NCBI GenBank assembly: GCA_937876985.1 | Contig: CALEFT010000054.1 | Coordinates: forward strand, 1-64,000 | From: an uncultured Clostridia bacterium | GTDB taxonomy: Bacteria > Bacillota > Clostridia > Saccharofermentanales > Saccharofermentanaceae | Direction: 5' to 3' | Length of the DNA: 64,000 nucleotides | Part shown: in pieces, positions 54,271-63,498 of the stretch | Numbering within the stretch: the first letter of the stretch is position 1 | Layout of the letters: every line of letters begins with the position of its first letter | Translations under genes and position numbers: made by a program | The notes under the pieces: generated by a model | The model's input: only the letters and a program-made list of their open reading frames with translations | Database searches by the model: none | Told to the model about the DNA's origin: nothing

Positions 54271-56055
54271 ATGAGTTATATGGATTTATACAAGCTTTGG
54301 GCGAACGATCCTTTCTTCAATGAGGATACAAGAGCTGAGCTTAAGGCGATTGAGGGCGACGAGAAGGAAATCGAGGAGAGATTTTACAAGGACCTAGAGT
54401 TCGGTACTGGTGGACTTCGCGGCGTGCTTGGCGCAGGAACAAACAGAATGAACATTTATACTGTTGCGAAGGCGTCTGCGGGACTTGCTCAGTTCATTAT
54501 TTCTAATGGCGAGGAGGCAATGAAGAAGGGTGTTGCAGTTTCTTACGATTCTAGACATTTTTCGCCTGAGTTTGCTGCTGTTACGGCTTCTACTCTTGCT
54601 TCATACGGCATCAAGGTTTACTTGTCCGATGAGCTTCGTCCAGTTCCAATGCTCTCATATTCTGTAAGATATTTTGGTGCATTTGCAGGCGTAATGATCA
54701 CTGCTTCCCATAACCCTGCTAAGTACAACGGCTACAAGGTATATGGCGAGGACGGCGGACAGGTTCCACCAGAGGCTGCTGCAATTATTCTTGAGGCAAT
54801 GGACAAGTACGACGACGTTCGTAATGTTAAGATGATGTCCATCGAGGACGCAATGGCAACAGGACTTGTTGAGAAGTTCGGCGAGAAGGTAGATGCAGCA
54901 TATACAAAGATGCTAACAGAGCTCGTAATCGACCAGGACGCTATTAACAGACAGTCCGATATGGCTATCGTTTATACACCACTTCATGGTTCTGGAAACA
55001 AGCCAGTTAGAAGAATTCTTGACAAGGTTGGCTTTAAGAATGTACACATCGTTACTGAGCAGGAGAAGCCAGATGGTTCCTTCCCAACAGTAAAGACACC
55101 AAACCCAGAAGACCCAGCTGCACTTGGCATGGGAATCGAGCTCGCAAAGAAGGTTGGCGCATCAATCGTTGTTGGTACTGACCCAGACTCAGACCGCGTT
55201 GGTGTTGCTGCGAAGACAGTAGAAAATGGCGTAGAGGTATATAAATCCTTTACTGGTAACCAGATCGGCATCATGCTCCTTGACTACATCCTAAATTCCA
55301 AGAAGGAAGCAGGTACACTCGAGGACAATTCTTTTGCAGTTACTACAATCGTTTCTACGAAGCTCGCTGGTCCAATTTGTAAGGCATATGGCGTAGAGCT
55401 TCAGGAGGTACTAACTGGCTTTAAGTTTATAGGTGAGAGAATTAAGCTCGATGACGAGTTCGGTAACAAGCACTTCCAGTTCGGCTTCGAGGAGAGCTAC
55501 GGCTATCTTTCTGGCTTGAACGTAAGAGACAAGGACGCAGTAGTTGCAGTAATGTTGATTGCAGGTATGGCTGCACAGTCTCTTGATAAGGGCGAGACGC
55601 TTTTCGATAGACTAAATAAGATTTATGAGAAGTACGGCTACGGCTTCGAGGAGGCAGTAAGCTTCACACTCGAGGGCAAGGCTGGTCTAGAGAAGATTGC
55701 AGGTGCAATGACTTCCATGAGAGCTGAGCTTGAGGCAGCAAAGACAATCGAGGACGCTTCTAAGCTAATCGGTGGCCCACAGGTAGTTGCAGTTCGCGAC
55801 TATTCCAAGTCCGTTCGCTACGAGTTCACAGCAGACGGCGTAAAGACAACACCAATCGACCTCGTAAAATCCAACGTTCTTCTATACGAGCTTGGCGGCG
55901 ACTGCGGAATGGACTGGGCATGCGTTCGTCCTTCCGGTACAGAGCCAAAGCTAAAGATTTATTTCGGAATTTACCACTCCAACAGAGAGGATGCTATCAA
56001 TAATCTCGCAACAGTTAAGAGCGAGATGAGCAAGTTCGTCGAGGGTAAGCTCTAA
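54271..56055 (+). CDS. pgcA: Alpha-phosphoglucomutase / phosphomannomutase
   Basis: The 594-aa enzyme interconverts hexose 1- and 6-phosphates. The phosphoserine loop ITASHNPAKYNGYKVYG (Ser146), the metal loop GTDPDSDRVG, the sugar-binding FEESYGYL and the C-terminal phosphate loop RPSGTEPKLKIY are intact. It matches the Firmicutes PgcA type by length. It links glucose 1-phosphate from the phosphorylases to glycolysis, and glycolysis to nucleotide sugars for the glycan genes downstream. CGGAGG lies 9 nt before the ATG, within a GCTTTTCGG variant of the iterated motif. Confidence 0.92.
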   Translation: MSYMDLYKLWANDPFFNEDTRAELKAIEGDEKEIEERFYKDLEFGTGGLRGVLGAGTNRMNIYTVAKASAGLAQFIISNGEEAMKKGVAVSYDSRHFSPEFAAVTASTLASYGIKVYLSDELRPVPMLSYSVRYFGAFAGVMITASHNPAKYNGYKVYGEDGGQVPPEAAAIILEAMDKYDDVRNVKMMSIEDAMATGLVEKFGEKVDAAYTKMLTELVIDQDAINRQSDMAIVYTPLHGSGNKPVRRILDKVGFKNVHIVTEQEKPDGSFPTVKTPNPEDPAALGMGIELAKKVGASIVVGTDPDSDRVGVAAKTVENGVEVYKSFTGNQIGIMLLDYILNSKKEAGTLEDNSFAVTTIVSTKLAGPICKAYGVELQEVLTGFKFIGERIKLDDEFGNKHFQFGFEESYGYLSGLNVRDKDAVVAVMLIAGMAAQSLDKGETLFDRLNKIYEKYGYGFEEAVSFTLEGKAGLEKIAGAMTSMRAELEAAKTIEDASKLIGGPQVVAVRDYSKSVRYEFTADGVKTTPIDLVKSNVLLYELGGDCGMDWACVRPSGTEPKLKIYFGIYHSNREDAINNLATVKSEMSKFVEGKL

Positions 56056-56057
56056 TC

Positions 56058-57230
56058 ATGAGTAACCACACGAGCGATAGCAAGAAAATAATAGCGCTGA
56101 ATTTACAGCCAATTGCTAGCGGCAATCTTACGGGCATAGGTTTTTATGCCCGTAATGTCGTTATGGGACTAATGAAGGATAGCGCACTTATGTGCGAAGG
56201 CGAGCAGGACTTCGAGCTTCACGCTTTTGATTTTCTTGGTCGCAATAAGGCAGACGCCACAATTGAGCAGCGCCTTGGAATGAAGCCAACTCACATGTCC
56301 AAAATCATGCCGCTTGGCGCATATATTAGGCTCGGAAAGCTCGGCAAAATCCTTCCATACGAAGCACTACTTCGCTCGAAGGCGCAAAAGACGCTTTTTT
56401 TCAACTACCTCGTGCCTCAGGGGCTTAAGGGCGAGTCGGTCATCACAATTTACGACCTCGTATGCGAGCGCTTCCCCGAGACAATGGAGGCGCGTAACCG
56501 CACGCTTCTTCAGAAGCATCTTCGCGCATCAAGCCAAAAGGCGGACAAAATCGTTACCATCTCGGCCTTCTCGAAAAGCGAGATCATCGAGCTTCTCGGC
56601 GTGCCGGAAGACAAAATCGTCGTAGCACCATGCGGCGTTGACAGCTCATTTTACAATCTAGATAGTGGCGCAGAAGACGACGAAAAAATCATAAAAGAAT
56701 TAGTAGAAGGCCCATATATCCTTTATGTTGGAACATTAGAGCCGAGAAAGAATATAAAGAAAGTGGTCGAGCTTTTCGAGAGAGTATGCGAGATATACCC
56801 TGACCTAAAGCTCGTGATTGCTGGAGGCGTCGGCTGGCAGCCTGAAGAAACGCTCGCGGCGATTGATGCTAGCAAGGTTAAGGACAAAATTATTCGCACG
56901 GGCTACATCAGCGAGGAGCAAAAACGCGCCCTCTACCGCGGCTCGGAGTTGTTCGTGTTCCCAAGTCTTTATGAAGGCTTCGGAATGCCTGTCGTTGAGG
57001 CGATGGCATGCGGCACAAAGGTAGTCGCAAGCAATTCATCTAGCATCCCAGAAGTAGCAGGAGGACTTGCAACACTAGTTGATCCTAATGATTCCGATTC
57101 GATTTTAGAAGGTATTTTGGTAGAGCTTCGTCGCGGCAAGTTAAGTCTCGACGATAAGCAAAAACTATCGGCAAAGGCCCACGAATTTACATGGGAAAAC
57201 GCCGTAGAGGTGTGGAAAAAGCTGATTTGA
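56058..57230 (+). CDS. Glycosyltransferase family 4
   Basis: The 390-aa cytosolic or membrane-associated protein has a GT-B fold: N-terminal acceptor domain with NLTGIGFYARNV, linker, then YILYVGTLEPRKNI and the GT4 donor site EGFGMPVVEAMACG. Relatives transfer mannose, rhamnose or glucose in surface glycan synthesis. It starts 2 nt after pgcA, so coupled translation is likely. Two GCTTTTCGA motifs lie inside it (56571, 56771). Confidence 0.9.
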   Translation: MSNHTSDSKKIIALNLQPIASGNLTGIGFYARNVVMGLMKDSALMCEGEQDFELHAFDFLGRNKADATIEQRLGMKPTHMSKIMPLGAYIRLGKLGKILPYEALLRSKAQKTLFFNYLVPQGLKGESVITIYDLVCERFPETMEARNRTLLQKHLRASSQKADKIVTISAFSKSEIIELLGVPEDKIVVAPCGVDSSFYNLDSGAEDDEKIIKELVEGPYILYVGTLEPRKNIKKVVELFERVCEIYPDLKLVIAGGVGWQPEETLAAIDASKVKDKIIRTGYISEEQKRALYRGSELFVFPSLYEGFGMPVVEAMACGTKVVASNSSSIPEVAGGLATLVDPNDSDSILEGILVELRRGKLSLDDKQKLSAKAHEFTWENAVEVWKKLI

Positions 57231-57232
57231 TT

Positions 57233-57259
57233 TCAGCAGAAAGTTCACCCAGGAAGCCC
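57233..57259 (+). repeat. Partial copy of the 50-bp hairpin repeat
   Basis: TCAGCAGAAAGTTCACCCAG and the next few bases match the left half of the repeat at 45628; the right arm is missing. It starts just after the glycosyltransferase stop. Confidence 0.75.
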
Positions 57260-57356
57260 GTGTTACTGTGTTATTCCTACAAAAAACAAGTTATAAATAC
57301 ATAGAACAACCCTAAAATGCTGATAAATGCTAATAGTGTAACAAATATTAATAATG

Positions 57357-57365
57357 TGGTATAAT
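57357..57365 (+). promoter_or_regulatory. Extended -10 promoter for gmd
   Basis: TGGTATAAT is a consensus extended -10 located 39 nt upstream of the gmd start; AGGAGG follows at 57391. The -35 region is weak. Confidence 0.6.
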
Positions 57366-57403
57366 ACGCGAGTATGACAACTAGTATCCTAGGAGGAACA
57401 ATT

Positions 57404-58426
57404 ATGAAGAAGGCACTTATTACAGGAATTACAGGTCAAGACGGTTCCTATCTCGCTGAGCTTCTTTTGGAGAAGGGCTACGAAGTGTATGGTTTGCTTA
57501 GAAGAAAGAGTGTTGCAGATTTTGGTAACTGCAATCACCTAGTAGATAAGATTAATTTCATTTATGCTGATATAACGGATCCTATTTCTCTCATTAATGC
57601 AATGAAGATTTCACAGGCTGATGAGGTGTACAATTTGGCTGCTCAGTCATTTGTTGCTACTTCTTGGGAACAGCCACTTGCTACTGCAGAGATTGATGCT
57701 ATCGGCGTTACAAATATGCTCGAGGCAATCCGCGTAGTTAAGCCAGAGGCTAGATTCTATCAGGCTTCTACTTCCGAGATGTTTGGTCTTGTTCAGGAGA
57801 TTCCTCAGACAGAGAAGACTCCTTTCCATCCACGTTCTCCATATGGCGTAGCTAAGCTTTATGGTCACTGGATTACAAAGAACTACAGAGAGAGCTACGA
57901 TTTGTTCGCTTGCTCTGGTATCCTTTTCAACCATGAGTCTGAGAGAAGAGGACTTGAGTTCGTTACTCGTAAGATTACAAATACTGCAGCTAAGATTAAG
58001 CTTGGACTTGTTGACCACCTTGAGCTTGGTAACCTAAGTTCTAAGCGTGACTGGGGTCACTCGAAGGATTACGTTAAGGCAATGTGGCTCATGCTTCAGG
58101 CAGATACACCTGATGATTACGTTGTTGCTACAAATGAGACAAGAACTGTTCGTGAGTTCTGCGATGTAGCATTTAAGGAGCTCGGCTATGATATCGAGTG
58201 GCAGGGCACTGGCGTTGATGAGGTTGGTGTTGACAAGGCTACAGGTAAGGTTCTCGTTAAGGTAAATCCTAAGTTCTTCCGTCCTGCGGAGGTTGACCTC
58301 TTGATTGGTAAACCTGCGAAGGCTGAGGAGAAGCTCGGATGGGTTCGTGAGATTAGCTTTACAGATCTCGTTAAGAGAATGGTTAATAACGATCTCGCAA
58401 TTGTTAAGGCAGAGAACAATCTATAA
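57404..58426 (+). CDS. gmd: GDP-mannose 4,6-dehydratase
   Basis: The 340-aa enzyme converts GDP-mannose to GDP-4-keto-6-deoxymannose. The Rossmann loop ITGITGQDGSYL, STSEMFG and the catalytic YGVAK (in SPYGVAKLYGHW) are present, as is the typical ESERRGLEFVTRKI. The start is ATG 57404, with AGGAGG 7 nt upstream; the frame is open 10 codons earlier. Codon bias suggests good expression. The next gene, an rmd-like reductase, completes GDP-D-rhamnose synthesis. Confidence 0.95.
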   Translation: MKKALITGITGQDGSYLAELLLEKGYEVYGLLRRKSVADFGNCNHLVDKINFIYADITDPISLINAMKISQADEVYNLAAQSFVATSWEQPLATAEIDAIGVTNMLEAIRVVKPEARFYQASTSEMFGLVQEIPQTEKTPFHPRSPYGVAKLYGHWITKNYRESYDLFACSGILFNHESERRGLEFVTRKITNTAAKIKLGLVDHLELGNLSSKRDWGHSKDYVKAMWLMLQADTPDDYVVATNETRTVREFCDVAFKELGYDIEWQGTGVDEVGVDKATGKVLVKVNPKFFRPAEVDLLIGKPAKAEEKLGWVREISFTDLVKRMVNNDLAIVKAENNL

Positions 58427-58563
58427 TTTTATGTAAGTAAGAGATTTGTGGTCTTTTTTTATTTTCGGGATAAGTAACAACCTTCTTTTATATTAGAGTG
58501 TCAATGTATTTGACGAAAAGCACCTGCGCGCGAATCACGAGGCGTAATGAAGGAGTAAATTAG

Positions 58564-59484
58564 ATGAGAGCACTCGTTATTGGAGCTAATGGATTTGCTG
58601 GAGCATATTTGATGAAAGAATTAGTGTCAAACGGCTATGATGTCGTTGGCGCGGATGTTTTCGCGAGCGAGGGAGACAATATTGTCAAGGTGGATATGCT
58701 AAGTGAAGATGACAGCTTCGCACTCATTAGGAACACTATGCCGGATGTTATTTTCAATTTGGCTGGGCAGGCGGCTCCGTCGATTGCGTGGGAGAAGATT
58801 AATCTTACGATGCACCTTAATGTCGACATTTCTGTAAATATCGCGAATGCGGTGGCGAAGCTTTGTCCTGCGTGCAAGATACTTCTTATTGGTTCTGCGA
58901 ATCAGTACGATGGCTTTAGTGCGCCGGGCGGTCTTATTAGTGAGGAGACGCGCCTTAATAACTCGAATCCGTATGACGTTTCCAAGAATACGCAGGAGGC
59001 GTTGATGCGAATCATGGCAGAGAGATATGGGCTTAATATCATGATGACTAGGTCTTTTAATCATATTGGCGCGGGCCAGAAGACGGGCTTTGTAATTACT
59101 GACTATGCAAGCAGAATTGTTGCGCTCGAGAACGGCAAAATCGACACCTTCAGCTTCGGCAACCTCGATTCTTGGCGTGATTTCTCGGATGTGCGCGACG
59201 TCGTGAGGGCGTATCGTCTCATTGCAGAGCGCGGCAAGGCAGGCGAGATTTATAATGTCGGTTCGGGCAAGAGCTTCTATGTAAGGGACTTGGTCGGACA
59301 CCTCGTGGAGCTTAGCGACAAGGCGAAGACTAGCGTTACACTCCCACCTCGAAAAGCACCAGAAGAACTAACTCACATTAGAGCAGATATTAGTAAGCTC
59401 ACACGTGATACTGGATTTGTTCCGGAATGTGATATCAGTGAGACGCTTAAAGAGGTGCTTACATATTATCGCAAGCTTGGCTAA
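58564..59484 (+). CDS. rmd: GDP-4-keto-6-deoxy-D-mannose reductase-like (GDP-D-rhamnose forming)
   Basis: The 306-aa short-chain dehydrogenase has GANGFAGAYL, IFNLAGQAAP and the catalytic YDVSK (in SNPYDVSKNTQEAL), and the motif RSFNHIGAGQ typical of RMD. Together with gmd it would yield GDP-D-rhamnose. A GDP-fucose synthase (epimerase-reductase) is less likely because RMD-type motifs dominate, but I cannot exclude another 4-ketoreductase. GAAGGAG lies 10 nt before the ATG. Confidence 0.82.
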   Translation: MRALVIGANGFAGAYLMKELVSNGYDVVGADVFASEGDNIVKVDMLSEDDSFALIRNTMPDVIFNLAGQAAPSIAWEKINLTMHLNVDISVNIANAVAKLCPACKILLIGSANQYDGFSAPGGLISEETRLNNSNPYDVSKNTQEALMRIMAERYGLNIMMTRSFNHIGAGQKTGFVITDYASRIVALENGKIDTFSFGNLDSWRDFSDVRDVVRAYRLIAERGKAGEIYNVGSGKSFYVRDLVGHLVELSDKAKTSVTLPPRKAPEELTHIRADISKLTRDTGFVPECDISETLKEVLTYYRKLG

Positions 59485-59543
59485 CGAGAGTGGTTAATGT
59501 GAATAGTTAGTCGGTGTAGATAAGACGACAATGGAGAACAAGA

Positions 59544-60323
59544 ATGATTAAGACGATTAAGGAAATCTATGAATACAGACAGATGATTCGAAGCTTAGTG
59601 CATAAGGATCTTCGTGGACGATATAAGGGTTCGGTGCTTGGTTTTTTGTGGACTTTTATTAATCCACTATTGCAGCTAGTTGTGTACAATTTGGTTTTCT
59701 CTGCGATTCTTAGAAATGGAATAGATAAATTCTATTTATTCTTGTTTGTTGCATTGATTCCGTGGTTGTTTTTCTCTGCGTCCGTGACTGGTGGTTCTTC
59801 ATCAATTATTGGTCAGCAGGATTTGGTAAAGAAGATTTATTTTCCGCGTGAAGTAATTCCGATTTCTTATGTTACTTCTGCGTTTGTGAATATGCTTTTG
59901 TGCTTTGTGGTTGTTTTCGCAGTGGTTCTAATTGGCGGTGTAAGGCCTACGGTGTCGGCGCTTTTGTGTCTTCCGGTGATAATGATTGTAGAGTATTTGC
60001 TCGCGCTTGGAATTGCGTTAATCTCGTCGGCACTTACTGTTTATTTCCGCGACCTAGAGCATATTTTGAACATTGTCATGATGGCGTGGATGTATTTGAC
60101 GCCGATTGTGTACGATATTGATTTTTGTCCAGAAGAATATAGACCAATTCTTGATATGAATCCGATGACGGCGATTGTTGTGGCGTATAGAGACATTCTC
60201 TATTATGGAAGAATGCCGGATTTGAAGACGCTTCTTACTGCAACTTGCGTGGGTGTTGTTGGAATCGTGGTTGGTTTCTTGGTATTTGGCAAACTTAAGA
60301 AGGGCTTCGCGGAGGAACTTTGA
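59544..60323 (+). CDS. wzm: ABC-2 polysaccharide export permease (Wzm/TagG-like)
   Basis: The 259-aa protein has six predicted membrane segments and the family features HKDLRGRYKGSVLGFLW, NPLLQLVVYNLVFS and YFRDLEHILNI. It forms the channel that exports an undecaprenyl-linked polysaccharide or teichoic acid. The stop at 60321-60323 directly precedes the ATPase gene, so the two are coupled. Confidence 0.92.
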   Translation: MIKTIKEIYEYRQMIRSLVHKDLRGRYKGSVLGFLWTFINPLLQLVVYNLVFSAILRNGIDKFYLFLFVALIPWLFFSASVTGGSSSIIGQQDLVKKIYFPREVIPISYVTSAFVNMLLCFVVVFAVVLIGGVRPTVSALLCLPVIMIVEYLLALGIALISSALTVYFRDLEHILNIVMMAWMYLTPIVYDIDFCPEEYRPILDMNPMTAIVVAYRDILYYGRMPDLKTLLTATCVGVVGIVVGFLVFGKLKKGFAEEL

Positions 60324-60326
60324 TTG

Positions 60327-61661
60327 ATGGAAAACATGGCAAGAAGAAGCGACACATTCGATAGAAATGAAGTCGTTATTAGTGTTAAGGATGTCACAAA
60401 GAGCTTTAAGGTGTTTATCGATAAGGGTACGCAGCTTAAGGAGCGAATGCTTTTTAGGAGTAGGAATAAGTATGAGAACAGGAAGGTTCTCGATGGAATC
60501 AGCTTTGATGTGCATCGTGGAGAGGCGATAGGACTTATTGGACATAATGGCTGCGGTAAGTCGACGACGCTGAAGCTACTTACGAAGATTATGTATCCGG
60601 ATTCAGGTGAGATTACTATGAAGGGACGTGTGTCAAGCTTGATTGAGCTTGGTGCAGGATTTCATCCGGACTTGAGCGGACGCGAGAATATTTATACGAA
60701 TGCGTCGATTTTTGGTTTGACGAAGAAGGAAATCGATAGGAGATTAGAGGACATTATTCGTTTCTCGGAACTTGAGGAGTTTATCGATAATCCGATAAGA
60801 ACATATTCGTCTGGTATGTATATGCGATTAGCCTTTTCGGTGGCGATAAATGTTGATGCAGATATTTTGCTAATTGATGAGATACTTGCTGTTGGAGATG
60901 CGAATTTCCAGACGAAGTGCTTCAATAAGCTAAGAGAGATAAAGAGCAAGGGTACGACGATTGTAATTGTGTCGCATGCGATGAATCAGATAGAGCAGAT
61001 TTGTGATAGGTCTATTTGGATTCATAAGGGCAAGATTCATGAGCAGGGTAATCCGAGGGAAGTGCATTTGGATTATCTTGAGTACATGAGCCAGAGACGC
61101 CTTGAGAGAGAAAATCTTGAGCACGATTTGGCTTTGGTTCGTCAGGTGGAGGATGCACAAAATCAGCTTCTCGCTATTGAGGCGGAGAAGAGAGCTAAGG
61201 AAGAAGAGGAAGCACGCCGTATCGCAGAAGAGAGAGCTAGAGGCCGTTGGGGTAATTGCGATGCGAGAATTGAAGAAATCAAGGTCATGGACGCTAGTGG
61301 CAAGGAAAGAAGGCTTTTCAAGACGGGCGAAACGATAGTGATTAAGTTTAAGTATTCCGTGAAGAAAAAGGTGACGAACGCAGTGTTCGGATTCGGCTTT
61401 TTTAACCCAGAGCAGGTTTGGTGTTACGGAACGAATACGAGAATAGACAAGCACGAGAACTTTGATTTGGAGGAGGACTCGGAGGTTACGCTTACGCTTA
61501 AGGACGTGCCACTTTTGCCTTCAGTATATAGCGTCGACTTGACGATTGAGTATGACGAGGGAATTCCGGTGGATTATTATAGGAACGCTTGTCAGGTGGA
61601 GATGCAGTCGACCATAAGCGATGTAGGAATCGTGAGGATGCAGCACGACTGGAAGTATTAA
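60327..61661 (+). CDS. wzt: ABC polysaccharide export ATPase with C-terminal carbohydrate-binding domain (Wzt)
   Basis: The 444-aa ATPase has Walker A GHNGCGKST, the signature YSSGMYMRLAFS and Walker B ILLIDEIL. After residue ~250 there is a charged helical linker rich in Glu/Arg, then a ~135-residue beta-sandwich resembling the Wzt C-terminal domain, which in Gram-negative O9a-type systems recognises the finished glycan end. The start is ATG 60327; TTG 60324 immediately before it is an alternative, with GGAGG at 60311. The extended form suggests export linked to chain termination and not simple teichoic acid export. Confidence 0.92.
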   Translation: MENMARRSDTFDRNEVVISVKDVTKSFKVFIDKGTQLKERMLFRSRNKYENRKVLDGISFDVHRGEAIGLIGHNGCGKSTTLKLLTKIMYPDSGEITMKGRVSSLIELGAGFHPDLSGRENIYTNASIFGLTKKEIDRRLEDIIRFSELEEFIDNPIRTYSSGMYMRLAFSVAINVDADILLIDEILAVGDANFQTKCFNKLREIKSKGTTIVIVSHAMNQIEQICDRSIWIHKGKIHEQGNPREVHLDYLEYMSQRRLERENLEHDLALVRQVEDAQNQLLAIEAEKRAKEEEEARRIAEERARGRWGNCDARIEEIKVMDASGKERRLFKTGETIVIKFKYSVKKKVTNAVFGFGFFNPEQVWCYGTNTRIDKHENFDLEEDSEVTLTLKDVPLLPSVYSVDLTIEYDEGIPVDYYRNACQVEMQSTISDVGIVRMQHDWKY

Positions 61662-61740
61662 CAGAAAAATCGAGTGCCCGCAAGAGATTGGCGGCAAAGG
61701 GTCAGTGACAAAAGCGACGAATTAAGAAAGAGGAAGAAAA

Positions 61741-62943
61741 ATGAAGAAACTAGGTTTTGTAATTCCTTGGTATGGAGAGGACAATCCGGGCGGCGCGGAG
61801 ATGCTGCTTCGCGGACTAACTTCGCATTTGCACGCGGCTGGAATCGAGCTTGAGATTCTTGCGACCTGCGTCAAGGAGTTCGCGTCGGATTGGAATGTAA
61901 ACTACTATAAGCCAGGCGTTACGACGAATTCGCTTGGCATCACAGTAAGGCGCTTCGAGGTAAGAAAGCGCGACACGGCAGCGTTCGACAGCGTAAACCG
62001 CAAGTTCATCGAGTGCATTCCGGTCACAAAAGAAGAGGAAGAAATTTTCCTAAGAGAGATGGTAAACTCGCCAAAACTTTACGACTACATCGAAAAGCAC
62101 AAGGATGAATACCACTGCTTTATCTATACGCCTTATATGTTCGGAACGACGTACTACGGTGCGAAGACTTGTCCGGAGAAGACGGTGCTCATTCCATGTT
62201 TTCATAACGAAGGCTATTTCTATATGGAGTCTTACAAGGATGTGTTTGAGAAGGTTGTCGGCATGATCTTCAATGCGTATCCAGAAGAGGCGTTAGCTCG
62301 TGAGAATATGAACCTTTACAAGGTTAAGCTTGCGACCCTTGGAACGGGTGTAGAGATTGATATTTCTGGCGACGAGGATAGGTTCAGAAGCAAGTATAAT
62401 ATTGAAGGTCCATATGTGATTTATGCTGGCCGTAAGGACAAGGGCAAGAATGTGCATACCTTGATTGAGTTCCACTCAGAGTACATAGATAGGAAGCGCA
62501 AGGCTGGTTCAAGCTATACGCCGAAGCTTATCTTGATTGGCGGCGGACAAATCGACATCCCAGAGGAGTTCAAGGACGACATCATTGACCTAGGCTTCGT
62601 GTCGATTCAGGATAAGTATGACGCGATGAAGGGTGCGGTGTGCCTTTGCCAGCCATCGAATAACGAGAGCTTCTCGATAGTAATTATGGAAAGCTGGCTC
62701 ATGGGTAGGCCAGTAATTGTAAGCGAGAACTGCGACGTAACCTGCGACTTTGCGAAAAGAACACGTGGCGGCCTATACATGAAGAGTTTCTGGGACTACG
62801 AAGGAATAATGGATTTCTATAAGGACAACGAAGAAATCGCAGCAAAGATGGGCGCAAACGGCGGAAAGTTTGTTCGAGAGAATTTCGATTGGGACATTGT
62901 GGTGAGAAGAACGATAGAGTTCTTGGAGAATTTGTACGAATAG
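61741..62943 (+). CDS. Glycosyltransferase family 4 (polysaccharide synthesis)
   Basis: The 400-aa protein has the GT-B N-terminus VIPWYGEDNPGGAEMLLRGL, a central IPCFHNEGYF, the donor-domain start YVIYAGRKDKGKNV and the acceptor/donor site NNESFSIVIMESWLMGRPVI. GAGGAAG lies 8 nt before the ATG. It follows wzt in the same orientation and is presumably one of the chain-building mannosyl/rhamnosyl transferases; its linkage cannot be told. Confidence 0.88.
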   Translation: MKKLGFVIPWYGEDNPGGAEMLLRGLTSHLHAAGIELEILATCVKEFASDWNVNYYKPGVTTNSLGITVRRFEVRKRDTAAFDSVNRKFIECIPVTKEEEEIFLREMVNSPKLYDYIEKHKDEYHCFIYTPYMFGTTYYGAKTCPEKTVLIPCFHNEGYFYMESYKDVFEKVVGMIFNAYPEEALARENMNLYKVKLATLGTGVEIDISGDEDRFRSKYNIEGPYVIYAGRKDKGKNVHTLIEFHSEYIDRKRKAGSSYTPKLILIGGGQIDIPEEFKDDIIDLGFVSIQDKYDAMKGAVCLCQPSNNESFSIVIMESWLMGRPVIVSENCDVTCDFAKRTRGGLYMKSFWDYEGIMDFYKDNEEIAAKMGANGGKFVRENFDWDIVVRRTIEFLENLYE

Positions 62944-62991
62944 TTTCGACGGATATAAATTTAAGAAGGTAGCGACGAGAAGGAGAACAGT

Positions 62992-63498
62992 ATGAGCGAC
63001 GACAAAATCATGGAAACAAACGTTAACGCAGATGAGATTAACGTAGAAGACATAATGAAGTCCATTAGAAAGCAAATCAAGGACAACGGCATCGATAAGC
63101 AAAAGCTGAACATCGTAGATAGGGAAGGCCAGGCAAAAGCAGAGAAAATTGCGGCTAGATATAATTCCGACCCGAACGCGAAAATCGTGGACAAGGACCA
63201 CGTAGAAGAGTCGCTTCGTTATTTGTCCTGCAATTATGAAGTGCAGCCATACGAGCTTCTCGAAGGAAATAAGATAAAGGTGTTCATAAAGAAGGTAGTT
63301 CGTAAGATGGCAAGCTTCTTCGTGCTCCCAATAGTAAGACAGCAAAATACGCTCAATTACAACTACTACAAGGTAATTGAGTCGATTTACGAAGCAAACA
63401 AGACAAATAACGAGCTCAAGTCACAAATCGGCACACTTGAGGAGCAAGTGAAGGAAATTAGTGAGAAAATTAAGCTTTTCGAGGGTGAAGGAAAATGA
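62992..63498 (+). CDS. Small protein with amphipathic patch and C-terminal coiled coil (paralog A)
   Basis: The 168-aa protein is unrecognised as a full-length family. It has a disordered acidic N-terminus (VEDIMKSIRKQIK), a middle region, a basic-hydrophobic patch (FIKKVVRKMASFFVLPIVRQQNTLNYNYY, ~100-128) and a C-terminal coiled coil (~130-165). The patch plus 'QN.LN' plus coil also occurs N-terminal to some polysaccharide methyltransferases and glycosyltransferases. The next gene encodes a shorter protein with the same core. The stop overlaps its start (ATGA). AAGGAG lies 7 nt before the ATG. Confidence 0.65.
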   Translation: MSDDKIMETNVNADEINVEDIMKSIRKQIKDNGIDKQKLNIVDREGQAKAEKIAARYNSDPNAKIVDKDHVEESLRYLSCNYEVQPYELLEGNKIKVFIKKVVRKMASFFVLPIVRQQNTLNYNYYKVIESIYEANKTNNELKSQIGTLEEQVKEISEKIKLFEGEGK

